DNA of 64,000 bases from Rhinopithecus roxellana (lineage: Eukaryota > Chordata > Mammalia > Primates > Cercopithecidae). The DNA is taken from NCBI RefSeq assembly GCF_007565055.1, contig NC_044554.1, positions 55,399,676-55,463,675 of the forward strand, read 5' to 3'. This document shows, in pieces, positions 21,727 to 33,090 of the stretch. The translations under genes and the position numbers were made by a program. The notes under the pieces were generated by a model. The model did no database searches. It was given only the letters and a program-made list of their open reading frames with translations, and was not told where the DNA came from. Within the stretch, counting starts at the first letter, position 1. Every line of letters begins with the position of its first letter.

Positions 21727-24700
21727 AGGGAGAGGCCTTGATGGAGTTTAAAGCAGAGAAATGGCATTCGTATTTTGGCAAGTATGGGTTAGAGATCAGT
21801 TAGAAAGCCATTACAAAGATCCAGGAATAAACCGGTAAGGAACTGAACCAAGGTAGAGTAAAGAGGAACAAGAGAGGGCTTTGACTGTAAAGATGACAAG
21901 ACTTGAAAGGTGATGAGAATGAGGCATAAGAGAAAGAAGGAATTGAGTGTAATTACCAAGTTGGCTGTGTTCAGAGGTGAACCATGGTACCATTAACCAA
22001 AATGTAAAATATCAGAAGGGCATCAGGTCCTGGGAAAGGTGATGACAGGTATAGACAGACTGTGATCTGGTTGTCATGGGATATCCAGGACAGGAGGTGG
22101 TTTAACTTAGGGAGACTTCTGGTTGAGAACTAGAGATGTGGGAGTTGGTGTGTGGGCGGCCTATTAGAGCTACACGCGTGAACGCTGTGCCAGAGATAAG
22201 AAGGGGTAGAAGAGAAAGCTCGAAAGCTCTGGGAGCACAGATATTTAAAATGAGACATAGAGAAAAACTTGGTCTGCATTGTGCTCTGTATCTCATTTCA
22301 TACTCACGGGAAACACTGATCACCAGTCGTAACACTCTTTCCTTCAGATGTCTGTCAACACAGTGCTGGTAGAAACCACTGCATTTGATCAGTGTCAACG
22401 AGCAAGATGAATCCTCTGTTCCACCCCTGATTTTAGTATTGAATGTGGAACCATTAAGGAGGTGAAGGAGTGTTTGAAAAAGTTAGTAGAGGCCCAGGAG
22501 ATAATCATGTCTTAAAGGCCAAGAAAATTTCAAGAAAAAGACAGAGTAAGGTACATACCTTACTCTCATAAGAACTGAAACATACCCATTGTTTTGGGCC
22601 ATTCGAAGGTTAATAATGACTTTGTGGAGTGTGGTTTCTGTGGCATGAGAGGGCAGAAGTCAAATTATAGTGGATCGAAGGATGAAAGTGAGGACTGTGC
22701 TTCCTGGAAGCACAACTTGGAAGTGAAGAAGTAGGAATTTTATTGAAAAAGTCTGTATTCTTTTTATAAATGTCTTTACAAATCAAGGAGTTATGTAGTT
22801 TTTATAGATTGTCACATTTGTTTCTTAAATATAGGGAGATCCTTGGAGTCTTTGCTAGGAGACTTTTGGGCCACAAAGCAGATGCCCTTGTTTCTGGGCA
22901 GTATCCTGACCTGAAGTCTGGGACAAGACTCCCTGAGCCTTAGAGCCATCTGGGATGGTTTCCCAGCTGCTGGTCTACCAGCCTTTGCCATCCCAGAATA
23001 AGAGACGTTGCACATGGTGCAAAGAAAAGTGAGAAAACTGAGTCTTCTATAAAGAGCACTGCTTTATCCTGAGATTATCTTTTTGTCTTATATTTGGGTT
23101 AAAATGTCTTAATATTAGTAGGCAGTATTTTTCCTTTTAAATACCCCACTTAGCAAAATAAAAATTTGGCACCTCTCTGAGTTACTGTTTTTTCTCAATG
23201 ATTCTAATTCCTTAATTCCTTATAAAAAGCCATCTTTTTTGTGTGTATTAAGTTTTTATCTTCTCTAGGCCAGAATTAATTTAGACAATGAGAACTAATT
23301 AGAACAATGATATTGTTAGTCCTTAGGAGCTACAGGCAGGTGGCCTGTCACCCAAGAACTCCAAAATATAGTGCATGAGGTTATCCTGATAAGGAGATTA
23401 TTCTTCCTGAAATTAGAGTTCAAAATCAATCATCATAGATAAGTGTGTAAAGTCACCTTGAGGATACAGAATAGCTCCCCTGCCAGCCAGATTTAACTTT
23501 CATGTGATTAAAAATATTACCATGTCTAATGAAAGAATGTATTGATGAATAGTGAGGTTGATTGGCTTTGAGAACATGGGGAAACCATGGGGGAAAAGCT
23601 GGTGATATCTATCTGAGCACTGGTTAGACAAGAGGGAATGATGGCAAATGGGGGCCTGTGGATAGTTAGGCAGAGACCAGATGGACCCACTGGATTGGAG
23701 AGGCCCAGCTATGTGAGCCTGATGTCACCCCTTATCCTCAATGCATCCAGCTTTCCTTCATCTTTTCCCATGCCTACTGTTTTCATTTGACAAGTAGGAG
23801 GAGAATGCAGTAGTGCTGGGGCTGAACTATTGCTTCTCATACAGACTGAAAATTTAAGTCCCTGTGTGGATCATTTCTTGATAGAATTTTTTAAACCGGC
23901 ATTCTGGATTTATCGCTCAGTCTCAGCTCTGGAAGAAAAATTCTTTAATATGCTGACAAAGTCTGGTTTCTGAGCTTATGGTGCTGAAGTCTGATTGAGC
24001 TTCTTGTGCCTTTAGCCAGGAGGACCCTGGCTTTCCTTAGATGGGAACAGACTTTGACGTTGCCATTGTGTTGGACCACATTGTGACTTGCTGTAATTTT
24101 TCTTTTAAAGTTTCCTCCAAAATTACCACTTTAAAAGAAACACCAAATTAAGAACACATTTATTGACCAGACATTATGCAGAAAACCATGTTTAAGAATA
24201 ACTTTTACCATTTTTCACTAGACAATTTTTAGAATTTTGTCATTTCAACATTTTTTTCTTTGTTTCTCACTCCAAACTTCTGTGAATGTTTTATTCACTA
24301 AATTTTGTTCACACAATTGTAGATAGTCTTGTGATGATCGTCTCCAAGCCAGTTCCACTTTCTTTGTTTTTAATTCTGCTCTGATGGATTATTTGTCTTG
24401 AAGATCTTGAAAGAAGTTGATAAAGAAGAGCTTAATCATAGCAAAATTTCTTAGATTCTTAATTCGGACCACAAGCAAAATAGTCTGTTTTAAGCTTCTG
24501 CTATGAAAAATTACATGGATTTTTTTCTCATGGTTTGCAAATTATTTTATTCCTAAGGCTCAAGGCTCTTGATGTGATGGTGAACATCTGGGAGAAAAAC
24601 TTAAGAAAAAATGTAGTCATTTGAATGTTTGATGCACAGTTTGAGAAGTTCACAAATTTGTAAACGTTCTGATTTTAGTCATTTGAGTTCTTCCCCTACT

Positions 24701-24948
24701 TCTTTCATCTGCTCTTGTCATTATGTAAATAGAGTCCTACAGAGGGGATGGAGAAAAATTAGTTTTTGTCCAAATATCCCTCTCTTTTGCATTTGATCAG
24801 AGTGTTCTCTGTTTTTGACGATGGGTGATAAAATTATGGGCAAGGAGAAGTTTTGCAGAAGGGTGAAAGGATTAAGCTGGGGCTCTGTGGGTATTGCCTA
24901 ATTGAGTGGCTTTGCCCAAAAATCTTTTTCTTTTTGATGGTAACTTTC

Positions 24949-24983
24949 TTGTGTTGTTGTCATATGACATATTTAGAAATGAA
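24949..24983 (+). repeat. Donor segment 2 of templated insertion
   Basis: About 35 bases ('ttgtgttgttgtcatatgac' and the 15 bases after it) recur in reverse complement at 26252-26286 without a difference in the central 33. Confidence 0.88.
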
Positions 24984-25527
24984 AATAAAATGAAATATTT
25001 GCTTATTGAACATCTGCTTTTCTCCTAGATGGGGTCACAGTCTTCAAGTTCCCTGTTTATTTAGGAAAGATTGGCTGGTACTTTCTTTCCCCTTTCCTCC
25101 CTTTTGTATTACTTTAGATATCTGATTATTAATACCATCTCTGTTAAGGAAAAAAATACTCGTTTCCATGGAAATAACATTAGGCTTTGGGAGCTAAAAA
25201 TCTTCTTTTAATGAGAAAACTTTTTTTTCTTTTGCAGATCTTGAAAACAACAGCATCCTTAACATACAGTATACTCAAATAGATGTTTTGATAAAGAAAA
25301 TAGATCCATATAAGAAATATTTTATCTGAATTTACATTAGACCTGCAATAACATAGTAGTACGTTGATACTAGGAAGCCATAAAGTCATAAAAGTTTTAC
25401 CAGTATGCTTAAGAGAAGATTCTCTTGAGGAAATTAAAACAGAAGAAGTGATATATCATAATCTTTCACAAATCTGTATAATCAATAGCAGAGATCAATA
25501 GTAATATAGCTAAAAATCTTTGAACCC

Positions 25528-25592
25528 TAAAGATATTTTTTGAAGTGACAATGTTTTAGGAATTCTTAGCTCATTCTTGGCTGACGTCTCCA
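25528..25592 (+). repeat. Donor segment 1 of templated insertion
   Basis: These 65 bases recur in the same orientation at 26176-26240 with two adjacent differences ('gaagtgacaa' here, 'gaagcaacaa' there). The segment is not part of any repeat family I recognise. Confidence 0.93.
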
Positions 25593-25889
25593 TGAAACCA
25601 GGGTTGTTTGTGATTTTGCTTCATAGGAGAATCCTTGATCACTCCGTGGAAGAACTTGTAGTTCCAAAGAAGAAAGCTCATGATCATAGAATGTGTGATT
25701 TATTAAATTAGAATCTGCATTTTGCTCAAATTTTGGAATTCTCAGATCTTTTTAACAAACATCATGATCCAGTACCATTATATTTTGGTTAATAATTTTG
25801 GTCTAACAGAGTTGTGTTTGGTAACTAGGGAATTGTCTTACCTGATTTTCTCAGAATAGTGACCATGAGAAAACTATTTTGGAATTGGA

Positions 25890-26147
25890 CTTGGATTGGA
25901 AGGGAAAAGTGGAGGAGAGGAGAAATCAATCGGAAGCGTTTGCAGCAATCTATGTGGATATGGCTCAGATTGGCCTGTGGGGCAGAGGGGATGCAGTGAA
26001 TGGAGAGCTTCAAGACATACAGGAGAGAGAGAATTGACTGCATTCATTGATCATTGATTGTGGAGGTTGAGAGTGATGAAGTCTGTAAGGAAGATCCCTA
26101 GCAACTGAAGTGAGGAAAGGACCATTGCCTGAGAGGGGAGAAGGACC
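25890..26147 (-). mobile_element. L2 LINE fragment, antisense
   Basis: 'gggaaaagtggaggagagg', 'gcagcaatctatgtggatat' and 'gtggggcagaggggatgca' match antisense L2 order ('agtggaagcagggagacc', 'gcagtaatccaggcgagag', 'ggtggtagcagtggaggtg'). The purine-rich DNA after 26321 may be its continuation past the insertion. Confidence 0.55.
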
Positions 26148-26320
26148 AAAAGTTTAGTTTGGTGCATGGTAGTTATAAAGATATTTTTTGAAGCAACAAT
26201 GTTTTAGGAATTCTTAGCTCATTCTTGGCTGACGTCTCCAATATAGACATATTCATTTCTAAATATGTCATATGACAACAACACAATAAAGTTTTAGTTT
26301 GGTGCATGGTAGTTATAAAG
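26148..26320 (+). repeat. Patchwork insertion in a 140-base tandem duplication
   Basis: The 33 bases at 26148-26180 are repeated at 26288-26320 (one inserted T and one lost A apart). Between them lie a copy of 25528-25592 (26176-26240), about 11 unexplained bases, and an inverted copy of 24949-24983 (26252-26286). The first joint shares 'taaag' between target and donor, and the last joint shares 'aaagtt'. This is what replication-based template switching leaves. Confidence 0.9.
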
Positions 26321-27559
26321 GATCTTCAGGGTGAGATATAGAGCAGGTAGTGGGAGATAGGAGTTGGGGTTTAAAAGAGTCTCTTGGTCCCCAGACAAGG
26401 CATGTTAAAATAGCTGACATTTGATGAGCTTTGTGTATTCTATTTAATAACTAATTTTAGATACTGTACTATGTGACAGCTATAAAAATAGGAGCTGACG
26501 TATCTGAAAATATCCAAAAAGAAAAGGAAAGAAATCAGGTTGGGTCTAATAAAAATCAGTCAGTAGATTTAAAGAGAAGAAGAGAGTTAGGCTCAGAGAG
26601 AAATGTAAAACTCCCAATTTGGTCTCTTTTGGTTTCATTTACATGGAAATCTATGCTTGAAAGGGAAGTACAGATGATTTTCAGAAGTCAGGAAACAAAT
26701 GTACAGGAAAAGAATGGAAAGTCAACTGGGTTTCCCACCGCTTGTAGTTTTCTAAGGTTAATTAAATCTATTTGCATTTTATAATGAGAAAAATATCACA
26801 ACCTTTTTTTTTTTTTTAAATACAAGCTACCATTTTTTAAAGTGATTTGAAATAGAAACACCTCTGCTAGGTTGTCTTTTTCATGCTGAGAGGACATTTC
26901 CCAGCAAGCCCCAAGGCTTTATCGTTGTCCTGTGATGTGTTCAGGTCACCTCAGGGACATAGTGGTATAATAAGGAAAACCAAAGAGAGAATGGCAGAGG
27001 CATGAAAATGTAATGAATTGGGGGAAGGTTGATTGGATCAGGCAAAATCTGGTTATTTTGACCCTTTGTCAAGGCGGTCCCAGGTGTATCTCTGCCCAGA
27101 AGAATGTATTTCAAATGTCTTCAGCTGTAGACTTCTGAAGCAACAGATGATTCCACTGATTTATCATTTCTCCTGTAGGTTGACAAAATTTTGTTACTCA
27201 AAATGCAGGGAGGAAAGAAGCATAAGAAGTAGGCATGAAAGAGAAATCACAGGCTTTGGGAGAGAGTGGTATTAAAGATTACAAGGGGGATAATATCCAC
27301 AGAATACCTGGGATGAGTTCCTCGCGGAATCCTTTTCAAACCTTCTCACCCTCCCCACCTCATCCCCTTCTTACCTCTATATAAATAGCTTTGCCCTTTT
27401 CTCCTCTGCTTGTCCTCCTCCATCACTGGCTGCTGCTTTTTAGTCTCTTTGCTAGAAACCATCTTACCTTCTCAACTTCTAATTGTTGGAGAGCTCCCGG
27501 GTGCAGTATGAGTTAGCACTTCTTTTCTTCTCTATTCCCAGCTACTCCCTACTTGGCTT
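26321..27559. other. Mostly unique sequence, no gene seen
   Basis: Purine-rich at the left edge, then a T run near 26803-26817. The 103-codon frame at 26473-26784 has no recognisable domain and no supporting context. From about 27320 the DNA becomes pyrimidine-rich and may already be the 5' part of the L2 that follows. Confidence 0.42.
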
Positions 27560-28325
27560 TCATCTGTCCCTGTAACTTTGTATACCATTTATATGCTGCA
27601 GATGTTCAAATGTGCATCTCTAGTGTTTGCCTCCCATGAGCTCCACACTTCCTACTTGATATTTCTGCTTAGAAGTCTTGTAGGCCTCTTAAACTCAATT
27701 TGTTCAAAACCAAATGCTTGTTTCCACATCCCCAAACACTTGGTCCTCTGTCAATGTCCCCATCTCAGTAAATGTACCACCAGTTTGTCCTGGAACCTTG
27801 AGTCATCCTTGACTTTCCTTTTTTACTAATAATTCATCATAATTCACTAATAGTAATCCATTAGCAAGTGGCTCTGCTTTCAAGATATACCTCGAATCTT
27901 ACTACCTCTTACCACCAGCACGGTTACCACTCCAATCCAAGCCATCACTCTCTGGACTGTTGTAGTACCTTGTTAAATTATTTCTCTAGTTATACCCCTC
28001 CCCTTTCACACACATTCAGATATGTTCCCCACATACCAGTGAATATGGCCCTTGAAAACATAAAGCTGTTTATATCATTTCCTGGCTCAAAAACTTACAT
28101 CGGTTTCTTTTTGCCCTGAGAAAATCCAATGTCCTCACCATGTCCTGTAAACGCCTCTGGCCCCAGATGCCTCTACAGCTTTATCTCCTGTTGCCTCCTC
28201 CCTTGCTTGCTGAGGTCCCACCTCACCCACTTTCTGGCTGTTATCTGAACAAGCTAAAAATCTGAGGGACTTTGCATTTCAAGTTACCTTTGTCTGAAAT
28301 GTTCTTCTACCAAATATTCAATTGA

Positions 28326-28328
<3 letters not shown>

Positions 28329-28380
<52 letters not shown>
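28329..28380 (+). repeat. (TC)n microsatellite, about 26 units
   Basis: Uninterrupted TC dinucleotides for 52 bases inside an L2 copy. The only long pure dinucleotide run in the window, so likely length-variable among individuals. Confidence 0.98.
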
Positions 28381-28382
<2 letters not shown>

Positions 28383-28438
28383 CTCATATAGGGGTCTGCT
28401 TAGAGGATGTCATGATACCTTTTCAAAAGGATGTCATG

Positions 28439-28731
28439 AGCCAGGCACGGTGGCTCACCCCTAGAATCCCAGCACTTTGGGAGGCCAAGGTGGGCAGATC
28501 ACGAGGTTGGGAGATAGAGACCATCCTAGCCAACATGGTGAAATCCCGTGTCTACTGAAACACAAAAAATTAGCTGGATGTGGTGATGTGCACCTGTAAT
28601 CCCAGCTACTCAGGAGGCTGAGGCAGGGGGATCACTTGAACCCAGGAGGAGGAGATTGCAGTGAGCCAAGATTGCACCATTGCACTCCAGCCTGGGCGAC
28701 AGAGCAACTCTGTCTCAAAAAAAAAAAAAAA
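28439..28731 (+). mobile_element. Alu (older, AluS-like)
   Basis: Full-length Alu from 'agccaggcacggtggctcac' to a 15-base A tail, with 'gatcacttgaacccagga' in the right arm. More diverged than the AluY copies and without their monkey-type bases. I see no clear target duplication. Confidence 0.95.
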
Positions 28732-29264
28732 CAGCATCCCTTGCCCTATGCTTGGTCTTGTTTTTCATCACTGCTGTCATGATTTCACTCTATATTAAGA
28801 GTATATTTGTTCGTTGTTTGACTCATCTCCTGGGCAGTAAGCTGTCTCAAGCAGGGGCATTGTTGGACTTTTTTGTTTTATGCCTACCATCCAGAAGACT
28901 TCCTGCACATGAGGCATAACTATTAGCTCCATAAATATTAGCTGACTGAATAGCAACATCAATAACCAAGGGAATTGGTTTTTGATTTGCATGGCTTTTT
29001 ATTTTGACAGCCTTGGAAACAACAGTGAGTCTGCCGAGTTATCAAGCGTCTAGCATGGCGCCTGGAGCAGTTTGCACATATAAATGTGTTGGGAACGGAC
29101 CAAATGAATGAATAAAGTCACATTAGTACGTTAATCACCAGTACATCTTCAGCTACCCTTTTAGACCCATTCATTATGGCAAAGTTACTAGGGCAAAGGA
29201 ACCTAACCTTGTCTAAGTGTTCCATGAAGCCCTCCCTGAGGAGGGTACTTCATCATCATCATCA

Positions 29265-29495
29265 TACTTAACAGGTTCTGAGCACTTACTATGAGCCATC
29301 TACTGCTTTACAAACTCTAACTGATTTAATCCTCACAACAAATCTACGAGGTTGATAATATAATTAGTCCCATTTTATAGATGGGGAAAATAAGGCACAG
29401 AGAAGCAGATTCACTTATCTCAGGATTGGTAACTAATGGTAATCTGTTTCCAGAGCCTGTGCACTTAACCACTCCCTATGCTATACTTCTAAGCT
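29265..29495 (-). mobile_element. MIR SINE, nearly full length
   Basis: Antisense MIR from 'tctgagcacttactatgagc' through 'tttaatcctcacaacaaatc', 'cccattttatagatggggaa' and 'gagcctgtgcacttaaccac' to 'ctatgctatacttct'. A (CAT)n-like run lies just upstream at about 29250-29266. Confidence 0.88.
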
Positions 29496-29559
29496 GAGGA
29501 CTCAGGATGGAGTATTAGCTGGCTCGATGGAGGATTGGACTTGATAGAAGTTAGCATTC

Positions 29560-30085
29560 TGGGCGAACAGATCCATATGTGCCAAGGGCCAGATCATTGC
29601 CAGTTCCATGAAGGACGTGACAGGTTTAGTGTGGCCAGAGTACAGAGTGGGCATATAAGAGGGTAAGAGCTGAACTGGTTATTAAGCAATGGCCAGATTG
29701 TATAGGCCTGGTAGGCTGTGCTGAGTTTGGACTTATCTTAGGCAAAGGGAAACATTAAATGGTTTTAAGCAAAAATGTTAGGTGTACAGATTTATATTTT
29801 TAAGCAGTCACATTGGTGACCTTGTAGAGGATAAGAGGATGGGCTGGAAAGCAAGCAGGTGGAGGGCAGGAAGACCATTAGGAAGATCTCACAATAGTCC
29901 AAGAAAGAGGATAATGATGACCTGGTCTAGGGTATTGGTAGAGGCAGTGGAGAGGTAGTATAGATTTGAGGTAAAATCAACAGGCCTTGTGACTCAGGGT
30001 GGAGATGTGGGAGGCGTACAGAAATTGAGGATGACTCCCAGATCTCTGGCTTAGGAAGGCAGGTAGAAGATGTTATTTATAGGGA
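29560..30085 (-). mobile_element. L2 LINE fragment, antisense
   Basis: 'gtttagtgtggccagagtac', 'ttgtataggcctggtaggct', 'aagcagtcacattggtgacc', 'cacaatagtccaagaaagag', 'aattgaggatgactcccaga' appear in the order of reversed L2. About 0.5 kb, no open frame. Confidence 0.78.
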
Positions 30086-30094
30086 CCAATGAAT

Positions 30095-30625
30095 TGATCA
30101 ATTCACTTCTAGGGTTTTATTCTACAGATAGATTAGTTACTAGTACACAAACAAGCCTTTATTTACAAAGATATTCATTGTAGGATTGTTTGTAGTAGGA
30201 TTAGAAACAATATAGTATAGGGCTTTGCGCAACTCCAGGGTTTGCCATTCACATAGAATACAATGTGGAGGCCTCCCTGAATTTGCACAACTGATAAATT
30301 AATTACCGAATTACAGGATGTCCAAGCCATGGAATATAATACAGCAGTTAAAAGGTAGGATGTGAGTCCTTGTGGACTGGTAATGGTTGCCAAGATATGT
30401 TGTTATGCAAAAAGGTATCCTGTGATTTGTTTTATGTAAGTCTATTCATACACACACATATTTACACTTGTAAACACATAACATAGTTCTGGAAAGATAC
30501 ATAAAATTTTTTAACAGGGCTGCCTCTAGGGTAGAGGATTGGAAGACAACAATAGTAAAACTTTTTTATCCTGTCTGATTTTTTATTTTGTGTGCATTAC
30601 CTGTTAAAATAATAATACGTTAAAA
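30095..30625 (+). mobile_element. L1M-type LINE 3' end
   Basis: Old L1 3' region in sense: 'ttctagggttttattctaca', 'acaaagatattcattgtagg', 'catggaatataatacagcag', 'gccaagatatgttgttatgc', 'gctgcctctagggtagagga'. About 90 bases near 30215-30305 do not fit and may be an insertion or rearrangement. Confidence 0.7.
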
Positions 30626-32944
30626 ATACATCAAGGAGACTTGATAATGCAGTCACAGTTAAGTGATTAGCCAAATAGGAATAAAGCAAGCATGACACTA
30701 ATTTGTAACTACCTTTCCATTGAAACACTTCTGAAACAATAAAAATTTAAACCATAATAATAAATCCCAGGGCAAAATTAAATATGAAGTTAATAAATGT
30801 GGGGCTTTGAAATAGTGTGTGGGGGAGGGGGACAAGATAGGGGGTCTTATTATTATAGGATAAACAAATTGTAATGAAACATTTACATATAAGATAGTTT
30901 GCAATAACATGCAAGTATAATTAATTTCCCTGAGAGATAAATGTACACATAAAGGATTAAGACTTAGGAGAATAGAAAAGAGCTGGATGTAAAAATACAA
31001 TCACAGAAACTTTAAATATCTAATAATTTTATCAAAAATTCCACCTGGCAAATTATTATAAGGACTCAAGATTTTTTTCAAGTGTGAAAAACCTTAAAAT
31101 TGATGAATTTTAGATTGCACTTCTAGTTATAATATTAGTTGCTCATGAAGTAGGGGGACCTCAGTGTCCGGCAGGCGGGTATTACAGCTCTAGTGTAACT
31201 AAGGATTTGCTGTGTTCACCAGGGCATGTGAGAATCCTCAGCAAAATGAATGCACAGTATAAGCAAGAAGAATAAAGTGAGGGAGGACCAGAATATTAGA
31301 TCAAGTTTGCCATTCTAGCCTTCTTTAGATTCTTATCCTGCACATAATCATGCTCTTTTGAGAAGAGTCAGGCTTCACCAGCCCTCACTTATCTGTGCAG
31401 CCGCAAAAATGCTTCAGGACCAGGTTGGTCCTTTTTTTATTCAGAACTTCCTTGGATTCTAGGTGAATTTAGAATTGGAATTAGTTTATAGTTGCAATGG
31501 TAAAATTCACTATTGGCATTACGTGGATGGCAGAAAACCTTACAAAAAAAAAAAAGACTTGAGTAACAGGAATGACAAAGTAAAGGTGAATTCTAGCTAG
31601 AGAGTACTTATTTCTCCTTACTCCTATCCCATCTGTAGTAAATCAGTAACTCAAACTATTGAACATATAATACGTATATATCTTTGTGATCAGCACGCAC
31701 CCCAGGTGATTCTGATAGCAATAAAGTTTGGGCAGCATGGTGCTGAGGAGTGACACTGCCTTCCCAACCAGCCTCAGATGAATCCTGTTGAGTACTTCAT
31801 TTGTGAATCTTCAATATCAGTCTGCTTGGGGGCCTATGGAGGAGCAAAACTCTACTGGAATACTCTGATGATTCTGCCTAGAAAATGATAAGTTCGTGTT
31901 CCAGGGGGACATGGAGACATATTACTTCTAAATTCTCTGCTCTGTTGACCAAATGCAGCAAGGCTAATCGATGAAAATCATCTGGTTTTAAAAGATATTC
32001 CTAAAAAAGTTGAGACAGTTGCAACTAATTCTTGGCTGCTGCAAAGATTCCTGCTGTGGAGGGGACTTGAAGCAGAACACATCCCTCACTGCCCTTTGTG
32101 GCTGTAATTCCATCAAGGGATTCTGGCAGCATACACCTCAGACTCAGAGAATGTTTGACTGCAGAGATTCGAAGGTAGACTGTGAAGCGTTTTAGGACAC
32201 GTTCGACATGAACTCCAGCTTTATACCCTGTTTACATTTCAGAGTCATCTATTAAAGGTGGGTATGAGATAATCAATGGATACAGAAAATCTAGTTCTCT
32301 AAGACATTGAAATATTATGTGCCAAGACCTAGATCCTTCTGCTGACCAAAATATCAATGGCGTGAAAGACCATGCCCCTTGTATATTTTACACAGATGGA
32401 CTTCATTATACAGAAAAGTTTGGTCATTTTTCACGGTGATCACATTGGCCCCAAGTCCCCCAACAGGAAGAGTTTTGCTAATGGCAGGCAGCCTTTAATC
32501 TTATATCACATGGTCTGATTCTGCCCTTAAGGAGTCACCTGGGCCTTTGAGAGGAGGCAGTCTTCTCCTTGGTTGCCCAGGACTGGGAGACCTGCTAGTC
32601 TATCCTAACGACTGCCAGGTTCACGTCAAGGATGGCGAGTCCCCCAGAACTGTGACTTTTCTTATGTTGTCCACATTTCAGAGGCTTCTCTTCCACATGT
32701 GCCAGCAAATGACTGCCCACAGCAAGTCTCTTGTTCTTTCGAGGCAGTGACACTGAGCCTGGAGCTGTGTGGCTGGAGCCTTGAGTATCCTAGGAGAAAG
32801 CTCTTGAGTGGACCTGAGTCAGAAAAAGCCTTTGGTGTTGCCCCTCCCTTTTTTGTAATAGTGCCTCATTCTCCCTGGCTGTGGTTCCTTTCTCAGCCTC
32901 CCCTGTTGGCATGTCCATTATACCCCTGGCAGGGTAGGCATTTC
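30626..32944. other. 2.3 kb repeat-poor sequence
   Basis: No gene recognised. A short 'caggtgattctgatagcaa' patch at about 31690-31745 resembles the end of a MER5-type DNA transposon. A runs at 31543-31554. Frames at 32547-32750 and 32699-33106 overlap in different frames and the second runs into a MIR, so neither is credible. Confidence 0.42.
31690..31745. mobile_element. Possible MER5-like end fragment
   Basis: 'caccccaggtgattctgata' followed by 'agtttgggcagcatggtg' resembles the terminal part of MER5 (hAT-Charlie) elements. Too short to be firm. Confidence 0.35.
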
Positions 32945-33090
32945 TCCAAGGGGCCATCTTTGGGTTCAAATCCCAGCCCCATTGTTATTTACTTACAATT
33001 TGGGACAAGTTACATAACCTCCATGGGCGTCATTCTCCTCATCTATAAAGCTGGTCCAATAACAACAACCACAACAATAATATTGCTGCC
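32945..33090 (+). mobile_element. MIR SINE
   Basis: Sense MIR: 'tgggttcaaatcccagcccc', 'tgggacaagttacataacct', 'attctcctcatctataaagc', ending in a CAA-rich patch near 33058-33080. Confidence 0.85.

Larger units (their letters stand above)
20822..22740 (-). mobile_element. Long L2 LINE, antisense
   Basis: Follows the L2 consensus in reverse for most of its length: the terminus 'tgtgccaagcactgttagtt', then 'ttctcatgaagcttatgctt', 'ggagggccgttgtggctgag', 'gtgaaatgggaagccattgg', and beyond two nested elements 'taaagcagagaaatggcatt', 'ttgactgtaaagatgacaag' and 'gaactagagatgtgggagtt'. The distal part 'agagggcagaagtcaaatta' also fits. About 1.5 kb of L2 remains, including former reverse-transcriptase sequence; no open frame survives. 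Confidence 0.75.
22741..25889. other. 3.1 kb repeat-poor sequence
   Basis: No recognised interspersed repeat and no open frame above 75 codons. AT-rich throughout. It contains the two donor segments of the patchwork insertion near 26.2 kb (24949-24983 and 25528-25592). Old decayed elements may have escaped notice. Confidence 0.4.
27560..28955 (+). mobile_element. L2 LINE, sense, interrupted
   Basis: Former reverse-transcriptase part: 'catttatatgctgcagatgt' corresponds to the L2 YADD-motif region, followed by 'aaactcaatttgttcaaaac', 'ccccatctcagtaaatgtac' and 'ttgagtcatccttgactttc'. It continues through 'ccaatccaagccatcactct' and 'ttgcatttcaagttaccttt', is broken by a TC microsatellite and an Alu, and ends with 'ctcctgggcagtaagctgtc' and 'ctccataaatattagctgac'. 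No intact frame; the catalytic Asp pair is already altered. Confidence 0.85.

Noticed and set aside
26148..26320. Patchwork insertion considered as a small mobile element
   Set aside because: It has no terminal repeats or A tail, and its parts match single nearby donors in both orientations.
28329..28380. Regular repeat considered as a CRISPR-like array
   Set aside because: It is a pure dinucleotide run; no spaced direct repeats occur anywhere in the window, and the DNA is primate.
29250..29267. (CAT)n run considered as a notable microsatellite
   Set aside because: Only about five units; too short to be of interest.
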